This document shows positions 58,517 through 64,000 of a stretch of DNA of 64,000 nt, piece after piece (within the stretch, counting starts at the first letter, position 1; every line of letters begins with the position of its first letter). Source of the DNA: Actinomycetota bacterium (GTDB lineage: Bacteria > Actinomycetota > Acidimicrobiia > Acidimicrobiales > Ilumatobacteraceae); contig VGCD01000002.1 in the NCBI GenBank assembly GCA_016870215.1, positions 96,861-160,860 on the forward strand, given 5' to 3'. The notes below the pieces were generated by a model that saw only the letters and a list, made by a program, of their open reading frames with translations, had not been told where the DNA came from and did no database searches. The position numbers were made by a program, and so were the translations under genes.

Positions 58517-61500
58517 CCACGACGGTGGCTGAGTATGTTGCCCGCGGCTTTGCCTTTGATGCGGCTACAGAGAGAGTGACGGTGCAGCGCGCAGGCTTCT
58601 TCGGCATCTTCACCGAGGTGCCCGACAAAGTGCAGCCACCGCGAACTTTCCAAGACTTCTTGGCAGACGACTTGATTGAGATGATGCTCGACGCTTTCAC
58701 GCTCGCACCCTTCTTTGCGGTGACGATTGGTTTCACATAGACGCTTGGGGTGGACGCAGCTGATGAATCAACTTCAGGTGCCACTGTGACGCTATAAACC
58801 TCAATGGGGCTGAGACCATTGATGACGCAACTATTCGTGGTGCTTGCGCACGAGAAAACACGAGAGCCGTTGCTGGTACGTGCAACATGGCTCTCACCGG
58901 CCGTTCCGCTCGACCACGAGACGGTCAGCGACCTATTGCCCGGTGTGATCGAAGAAATGACGACGCGTCGTGACTCTGCTGATGCAACAACGGTTGGTGA
59001 GCCGCCACCAGAGGTACCGAGACTCACGCCAATTGCATTTCCGATCTGATCGCTCGTCGCGCTGTCAGCAGGACGTACGACGCCATTGTTGTCAACGTTC
59101 ACCACTTGCGGTCCGACAGGGGAGTCAACCACCTGTGTGTCGTCGGGCAGATTGATACCGACAACCGGATCATCGGCTCCACCACCGACGGGATCACTTG
59201 CTCCGCCACCCGCATCGCCACCGGGATTTACACCCGAATCGTTCGGTGCGCCATCACCAGGCGCTGCGGCCCACTCGCCGACGGAGATGACTCGGCTCTG
59301 GACCGTTGCAAGATTGCCAGTGTCGTCAGCAAGTTGAAACTGATTGGTCAGAGAGTTGTCCGAGAGCCTCACATTTGCAGAGATGTCGATTTTCACGGGC
59401 GCTTCAGCTCGCGATTGACCTGCAGAAGTGAATCGACCGAGTACCCACACACCATCGGTTGACTTCTTGACGCGCGTTACTGCTCCACCGAAGTCGAGTC
59501 GTCTCGTGGTTCGCGTGATTCCGTTGTACACAAGCACATCGCGTTCATTGAGCGCGTTCACGGCGACGATGATGGAGGCGAAGATGGCAATTGACTTGAA
59601 AGCATCCTTTGGTTCGTTGAGGCCATTTCGCAAGAAGATTGGAACCGGTTCTTCGCCAACCCGGTACAGATAAACACTCTGCCAAATCGCAGGACTCACC
59701 ACGATGTCAGACGAATATGCAACAAGAAGTTGATTCCCACTTATTGTCATATCGAGCAACTCAGCGAAGCTGTCGTTTCTCGGTACCCAGTTCGAGACCT
59801 TGCCCGTTGCAATTTCGATTGCCAAGAAGCTCTGCGGCTTGCCATCGACGCTCGGGGTGATGCCAGTCCTCGACGCAGCTAAGAAGATGTGCGGCGACTC
59901 ATCTGAAGCTTCGACTTTTGCTGGGTAAATCTGTCGCCCGAGACCGGCGTAGAACGTGCGGTTTGCTCCGAGTGGTCCGATGACCGGTGCAGCCGCCACA
60001 TTTATCTGTGCCAGCCCATTTCGTGCTTGTCCGCCGATGGTGTCGAACATTCCGACCACATACACATTGTTCCCGGCAACAGCCAAATCGCTGATGAAAT
60101 CAGAACGGCCATTTCTGGTGACGGGGAAGTCCGCAATGATCGTGCCAAGACTTGTATCCACAATTTTCACAGAACCATATGACGCGACGGCAAGATTGCG
60201 ACCACCGTTGATTGCTTCGACATAGTCGCCCAGTCCGGCTGTCCCAAGCTTCTTGTAAGTGCCTGTTGAATCGACGTACCACGAGGCGCCCCGCAGGTTG
60301 CTTCCGATCGCAGACTCACCAGAATGTGCCACGAGCAATTTCGTTCCCGAGACGGCGAGATCAAAAACTTGGTTGGTGGTACGAGCACCAAGGCGACCTT
60401 CAAAATAGGTGGGTGTTGATCCTGCTGGCGTCGGCGACAGGTGCCACAGTGAGCTGTATGTGTTAATGGCTTGGTTGCCGTTCGCACCCCCGGTCAAACG
60501 AAGTAATCCGGTGTATTTCAGCGAGTACACCAGGTTCAGGCCGAACTCAATCATGTTGGTGACCTCGCCAACCACCGTCGGCATGTTCGTGTCTGGCATG
60601 GGACGGGCCTCTGCTTCGGTGACCACATACAACTTGAACTTGGTGTCGATGCCAGACTTCACTGCAAGCACGATGCCACCGCGGTACGCGGTGAGAGCAG
60701 AAACGAAGTCAGCCCCTTCGAAAGCGATTGTGTGACTTGTGGGGGTGAGGCAGCCATCGCGAAGTGTGAACATTCGGAAATTGAGCGATGAATTACTCGA
60801 AAGACCACATCGTGATTCATTGAATCCGTCAAACCTTCCTGCAACGTACAAGTTCTCACCCTCGACAAATGTCGATATGGAAGGTGTTGACACTTCGTGC
60901 CAGAAAGTGACCGTGTCGATTCGACGAAGTTGTTCATCGAGAATGGTGAGAGTCTTCTGGAAGCCGCCTGTGTTTGTCGTGACAACGAGGTATTCACCAA
61001 AAGATGACACCCGCTTGTTAGTTCCGGCAATGTCCACTGTCTCGATGGCATCGTTCGTCACTCGATAAAGATTCGAGTATGTGGCGACAAATGTGGATGT
61101 GCCAACTCGTGCAACCGAGTTCGCCTGAATCGGAATTTGGCCCGCGAGTGATGGAAAGTTGAGGTCATTGCTCACCGTATTGGCTTGCGTCACGTGCGCG
61201 ACTGCCATGCGAGTTGAAGTGCCCACGCGGAAGCGCCCAGATGCTGCAGCAAAGTAACCGCCCTCACCGTCTGGGAGCACGTCTTGTACGGCTGAGTCGA
61301 TACGTGGCTGCGATCGATCGACGAGAAAGCGATTATCGATCACCGCCACTCCACCGGTGAGGATTCCAACAGAGCTTTCACGGCCGGTGGTGACCGAGTT
61401 GATCAGGTCGACATCAGTGATGTCATTGACACAGCAGTTTGCGCCATTAAAAGGGCGTCCGTCATCTGCGCCAGGCAGTGCCGCATTGCGGTCGCCATCA

Positions 61501-61658
61501 ACTGCGAGCTTCTCAGTGACGACTTTTACCTGTTGGTCAAGACCTGCTCCGCCAGATTCAGAACCGCTAGCACAACTGGTAAGGGCAAGACTTCCTGCCA
61601 CAGCGAAAGCAATGACTCGAGCGAAGTTGTGATGACGAAGGTTCAGGTGCGTGCGCAT
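58509..61658 (-). CDS. Large secreted lipoprotein with propeller-like repeats and fibronectin-type domain
   Basis: 1049-residue lipoprotein from ATG 61658; upstream in-frame starts lie outside the signal peptide. Signal peptide with lipobox LTSC (Cys29). Residues ~60-800 show repeated WD/Kelch-like beta-sheet units (repeated VGMFDTIGGQARNGLAQI, AVAGNNVYVVG type), followed by a Gly/Asp-rich linker (GGDAGGGASDPVGGGADDP). A fibronectin type III-like domain lies at about 925-1005 (LTVSWSSG, YSVTVAP). A small cysteine-containing C-terminal domain (GGCTLSGTSVKMPK...RCTVTLSVAA) ends the chain. Likely surface-exposed, binding or sensing. Its 3' end overlaps the deacylase start. Confidence 0.82.
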   Translation of the reverse strand: MRTHLNLRHHNFARVIAFAVAGSLALTSCASGSESGGAGLDQQVKVVTEKLAVDGDRNAALPGADDGRPFNGANCCVNDITDVDLINSVTTGRESSVGILTGGVAVIDNRFLVDRSQPRIDSAVQDVLPDGEGGYFAAASGRFRVGTSTRMAVAHVTQANTVSNDLNFPSLAGQIPIQANSVARVGTSTFVATYSNLYRVTNDAIETVDIAGTNKRVSSFGEYLVVTTNTGGFQKTLTILDEQLRRIDTVTFWHEVSTPSISTFVEGENLYVAGRFDGFNESRCGLSSNSSLNFRMFTLRDGCLTPTSHTIAFEGADFVSALTAYRGGIVLAVKSGIDTKFKLYVVTEAEARPMPDTNMPTVVGEVTNMIEFGLNLVYSLKYTGLLRLTGGANGNQAINTYSSLWHLSPTPAGSTPTYFEGRLGARTTNQVFDLAVSGTKLLVAHSGESAIGSNLRGASWYVDSTGTYKKLGTAGLGDYVEAINGGRNLAVASYGSVKIVDTSLGTIIADFPVTRNGRSDFISDLAVAGNNVYVVGMFDTIGGQARNGLAQINVAAAPVIGPLGANRTFYAGLGRQIYPAKVEASDESPHIFLAASRTGITPSVDGKPQSFLAIEIATGKVSNWVPRNDSFAELLDMTISGNQLLVAYSSDIVVSPAIWQSVYLYRVGEEPVPIFLRNGLNEPKDAFKSIAIFASIIVAVNALNERDVLVYNGITRTTRRLDFGGAVTRVKKSTDGVWVLGRFTSAGQSRAEAPVKIDISANVRLSDNSLTNQFQLADDTGNLATVQSRVISVGEWAAAPGDGAPNDSGVNPGGDAGGGASDPVGGGADDPVVGINLPDDTQVVDSPVGPQVVNVDNNGVVRPADSATSDQIGNAIGVSLGTSGGGSPTVVASAESRRVVISSITPGNRSLTVSWSSGTAGESHVARTSNGSRVFSCASTTNSCVINGLSPIEVYSVTVAPEVDSSAASTPSVYVKPIVTAKKGASVKASSIISIKSSAKKSWKVRGGCTLSGTSVKMPKKPARCTVTLSVAASKAKPRATYSATVVVG

Positions 61659-61791
61659 GGAGGAGATGGTAACGACTATCGCGCATATTGTTTGGACACC
61701 TATGACGGGAACTTTTGACAAACTTGGCTCGTCAGATGTCTTCGTGTTGAGTCAGTGATTTCGACGGAATGATGTTGACCCAATGAACTAG

Positions 61792-62484
61792 TCAGGGGAG
61801 ATAGTCGCGCAGGAGGGCTGGTTTCAAGCCGGCTTCCTTCATCATCTGCATCACCTGCTTCAGAACAGCAGTGTCCTGAGGGATGTAGTGCAAGAGAATG
61901 ATGTCGCCTCTCTGCAGAGTCGTTCGTGCGCCCACGGGATTGACGACTCCACCTGCTGTATCGACCGACCATTTGACGACATATGGCATGCCGCAAGCAC
62001 CGGCAGCTTTCAGCGTGTTGTTGTTCATGACGCCGCCTGGGGGGCGAAAGAGCCGGGGAGCATCACCAGCGATCTTTGTGACAAGTCGGCTTGCCTCACA
62101 CAGTTCCCTGGTCTGCTTCTCCAGGCTCAATCGTCCGAGTCGACGATGCGTGTTGGTGTGATTCTCGAACGTCATTTTCGGAAATGTTGAATACGTCGGC
62201 TCCCACAGTTTCTTCAACCACTCAGGAAGCACGAAGCTTGTGACAGGAATCTTGTTGTCTTTGATGAAGTCAGCCATCGAGTCTGTGACACTTCGGCCAT
62301 CGTCAATGGTGATGAACGCAACTCGATCTTTGGTGTCGATACGAGAAACGAGACGAGCCTTGGGTGATGCGCCAGGAAGCGGAAGGGCGGTGTCGGAAGC
62401 GCGAGCCGTGTGTCCGATCGAAAGTGACGCAAGGCCACAGATGACGGCAGCCGCTATATAAGTGGTGACTCGTCGTGTGGTCAT
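61792..62484 (-). CDS. Secreted polysaccharide deacetylase (NodB-type)
   Basis: 230-residue protein with a signal peptide (TYIAAAVICGLASLSIGHTARA). NodB motifs: TIDDG (motif 1, with Asp-Asp), ENHTNTH (motif 2, His-x3-His metal site), RPPGG (motif 3), and late LLHYIP. Removes acetyl groups from peptidoglycan or another surface glycan, outside the membrane. The 133-bp gap to the lipoprotein gene downstream holds no gene that I can see. Divergent from rho. Confidence 0.9.
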   Translation of the reverse strand: MTTRRVTTYIAAAVICGLASLSIGHTARASDTALPLPGASPKARLVSRIDTKDRVAFITIDDGRSVTDSMADFIKDNKIPVTSFVLPEWLKKLWEPTYSTFPKMTFENHTNTHRRLGRLSLEKQTRELCEASRLVTKIAGDAPRLFRPPGGVMNNNTLKAAGACGMPYVVKWSVDTAGGVVNPVGARTTLQRGDIILLHYIPQDTAVLKQVMQMMKEAGLKPALLRDYLP

Positions 62485-62529
62485 TCGAGTGAGCCTAGAA
62501 CTGTGGCACCGCAGCGGACCCGATGATGG

Positions 62530-62558
62530 TTGCGGGCGTAACCCAGACCCGCTATCTT
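62530..62558 (+). promoter_or_regulatory. Candidate sigma-70-type promoter of rho
   Basis: TTGCGG (62530-62535) and TATCTT (62553-62558) are separated by 17 bp. Transcription would begin near 62565, giving a ~95-bp leader before ATG 62662. rho leaders often carry autoregulatory sites, and part of this one (CGGGTTCCCGGG) is self-complementary. Confidence 0.5.
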
Positions 62559-62661
62559 TTTAGTCGCTCGGGTTCCCGGGCTCTCCCCAGCAGTTGCAGG
62601 GTTGAGATTGTCGGTCAGTGATCGTTTTGACGCTCGCGGCCAAATGAAAGCAGGCAACACG

Positions 62662-64000
62662 ATGGCCGCAGAAGCCCTCGAGAAATCAGCACTCGAAAAT
62701 AAGGACAAGGATCAACTCCTTGCAATCGCCCAGGCACTCGGAGTGGCATCGGTGTCACGAGCGTCCAAAGCAACACTCATTGAAAAGATTCTTGAAAAGA
62801 CCGCGCCGCCAGCAGCCGCCCCATCAAAGTCTGCTGGCCGTGATGCAAACGGGTCGACAAAAGGTGAGGGCCGAAAGCCCTCAAGCAATCCAGACAAGGG
62901 TGGAACCGCAAGATCCGAGAAAGTCATGCTGGGACCTGATGGCGAACCGCTCGCTGAGTGGGAAATCGAATTGGCAGAACACGAGGGTCGTTTGAGCCCC
63001 GAAGATGCCGCAGAAGCGCGCGAGGCGCGGAACGACGAGCGCGGCGGTGACCGAAACAATGGTCAGCAACGCGGCGATCGTGGTGATCGTGGTGACCGGG
63101 GAGATCGTGGTGATCGCGGTGACCGTGGCGATCGTCAAGGTGGAAATTGGGACAGTCAAGATCGCAACGGACGTCGTCGCCGACGTCGTGGTCGCAATGG
63201 CCGTGATGAAGGGCCGCAGGGCTCTGATCGTTACGACGGACAGGACGATCAACCGTTTAGCAACGAGCCCGTCGAAGTGTCTGGCTATCTCGATTTGCGT
63301 GACGAAGGATACGGCTTCTTGCGAGTCAATGGTTATCTCGCGTCGCGTGATGACTCGTATGTGCCTGTGAAACTCACTCGACAGTTCGGACTACGTAAAG
63401 GTGACTACGTCACAGGTATGTCGCGACCTGCCGGCCGTAACGAGAAGAACCCGGCCATGCTCGAGATTCACACGGTGAACGGAATGAATCCGGAGAAGGC
63501 TCGTCAGCGTCCACGCTTCGAAGATCTCACGCCGCTTTTTCCAGACGAAAAGCTGCGCCTCGAAGATCCGATGGATCCCACCAACATGACTGCGCGCATC
63601 ATCGACCTCATCTCACCAATTGGTAAGGGTCAACGCGGACTCATCGTGTCGCCACCGAAGGCTGGCAAAACGACGGTGATGAAGACCATCGCCACGAAAA
63701 TCGAGAAGAACAACCCCGAGGTGAAATTGATCGTTCTTCTCATTGACGAACGACCAGAAGAAGTCACCGACATGCGTCGCACCGTGCAAGGTGAAGTCAT
63801 TGCGTCAACTTTCGATCGACCGAGTGACGAACACACGCACATCGCAGAGTTGGCCATCGAAAAAGCAAAGCGCATGGTTGAAATGGGCGAGGACGTGGTT
63901 GTCATCCTTGACGGCATCACGCGACTCTCTCGTGCATACAACTTGGCTGCTCCTGCAAGCGGCCGCATCATGTCTGGTGGTATCGACGCTGGTGCGCTAT
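62662..64000 (+). CDS. rho: Transcription termination factor Rho (3' truncated)
   Basis: 446 codons visible; the gene runs off the right edge. An in-frame ATG at 62644 is a second possible start. Residues ~10-45 form the Rho N-terminal helix bundle (ENKDKDQLLAIAQALGV). Residues ~110-190 are an Arg/Gly/Asp-rich insertion typical of actinobacterial Rho, with seven GDR repeats. The cold-shock-like RNA-binding domain follows (SGYLDLRDEGYGFLRVNGYL, ~205-250). Walker A SPPKAGKTTV lies near 330 and Walker B VVVILDGITRL near 413. The hexameric helicase ends untranslated transcripts, notable here because most hairpins lack T-tracts. Confidence 0.97.
   Translation, partial: MAAEALEKSALENKDKDQLLAIAQALGVASVSRASKATLIEKILEKTAPPAAAPSKSAGRDANGSTKGEGRKPSSNPDKGGTARSEKVMLGPDGEPLAEWEIELAEHEGRLSPEDAAEAREARNDERGGDRNNGQQRGDRGDRGDRGDRGDRGDRGDRQGGNWDSQDRNGRRRRRRGRNGRDEGPQGSDRYDGQDDQPFSNEPVEVSGYLDLRDEGYGFLRVNGYLASRDDSYVPVKLTRQFGLRKGDYVTGMSRPAGRNEKNPAMLEIHTVNGMNPEKARQRPRFEDLTPLFPDEKLRLEDPMDPTNMTARIIDLISPIGKGQRGLIVSPPKAGKTTVMKTIATKIEKNNPEVKLIVLLIDERPEEVTDMRRTVQGEVIASTFDRPSDEHTHIAELAIEKAKRMVEMGEDVVVILDGITRLSRAYNLAAPASGRIMSGGIDAGAL
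63073..63135 (+). repeat. rho: 7 x 9-bp tandem repeat encoding Gly-Asp-Arg
   Basis: Seven consecutive units of the type GGCGATCGT / GGTGACCGG encode GDR seven times inside the Rho insertion domain. Synonymous variation between units indicates an old array. Such tracts can expand or contract by slippage in steps of three residues without frameshift. Confidence 0.85.

Noticed and set aside
63073..63135. CRISPR-like direct repeat
   Set aside because: Repeats are contiguous 9-bp coding units with no spacers and lie in frame within rho.
1..64000. tRNA, rRNA, insertion sequence, integrase or attachment site
   Set aside because: No cloverleaf-like sequence, rRNA stretch, transposase frame or terminal repeats were recognised on reading; a covariance-model scan was not possible.

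Overview
The window looks like a chromosomal segment from a high-GC Gram-positive bacterium, most likely an uncultured actinobacterium of the Acidimicrobiia / Ilumatobacter type. This is inferred from the many F420-type luciferase-like oxidoreductases, the arrays of fadD/fadE-like genes that resemble Mycobacterium tuberculosis steroid genes, the Arg/Gly/Asp-rich insertion in Rho, and the frequent GTG/TTG starts and 4-bp start/stop overlaps. No rRNA, tRNA, CRISPR array, integrase or transposase was seen. Both edges cut a gene: an old-yellow-enzyme-type oxidoreductase on the left and rho on the right.

About 1-44 kb is a catabolic island built of short, tightly packed operons. In order it holds: a plus operon 1-5.8 kb (flavin reductase, FadD17-like ligase, LLM oxidoreductase, SDR, SnoaL-like); an arylsulfatase remnant; a minus block 6.1-13.1 kb (aldolase, two amidohydrolases, second FadD17-like ligase, cyclase, LLM); an SDR; a minus operon 14.1-17.8 kb (two acyl-CoA dehydrogenases, SDR, TetR); a TauD-type dioxygenase; a long minus operon 18.9-27.5 kb (amidohydrolase, FadD3-like ligase, alcohol dehydrogenase, two more ligases, SDR, HAD phosphatase); a plus operon 27.8-31.1 kb (two enoyl-CoA hydratases, SDR, LLM); a divergent SDR pair; a FadA6-like thiolase; a limonene-epoxide-hydrolase-like gene with a hydratase; a plus operon 35.3-40.1 kb ending in a FadD19-like ligase; a minus operon with a FadE26/FadE27-like pair and a DUF2889 gene; and an Rv3520c-like oxidoreductase.

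About 44-55.6 kb holds a complete branched-chain amino-acid-type ABC importer (lipoprotein receptor, fused LivHM permease, LivG, LivF), followed by small membrane proteins including a zinc-finger anti-sigma-like protein. Beside it is a plus operon of two DUF35 proteins and two thiolase-fold proteins that matches the Rv3521-ltp4-ltp3 order of M. tuberculosis. A two-domain ferredoxin-like protein and an alpha/beta hydrolase follow.

About 55.6-64 kb is mainly housekeeping or cell-surface: a FolB-FolK fusion, a D-aminoacylase-type amidohydrolase, a 1049-residue lipoprotein, a polysaccharide deacetylase and rho.

Taken together, the island could activate acids as CoA esters (six ligases), desaturate them (two heteromeric dehydrogenase pairs), hydrate, oxidise and cleave them (hydratases, SDRs, thiolase, aldolase-like proteins), probably on a steroid or other polycyclic terpenoid. 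The ABC system is a candidate uptake route. The substrate is an inference; no ring-opening Kst/Ksh/Hsa genes or Mce4 genes lie in the window. The most informative regulatory signal is a near-identical 21-bp palindrome overlapping the promoters of two of the large operons, one of which ends with its own TetR gene.
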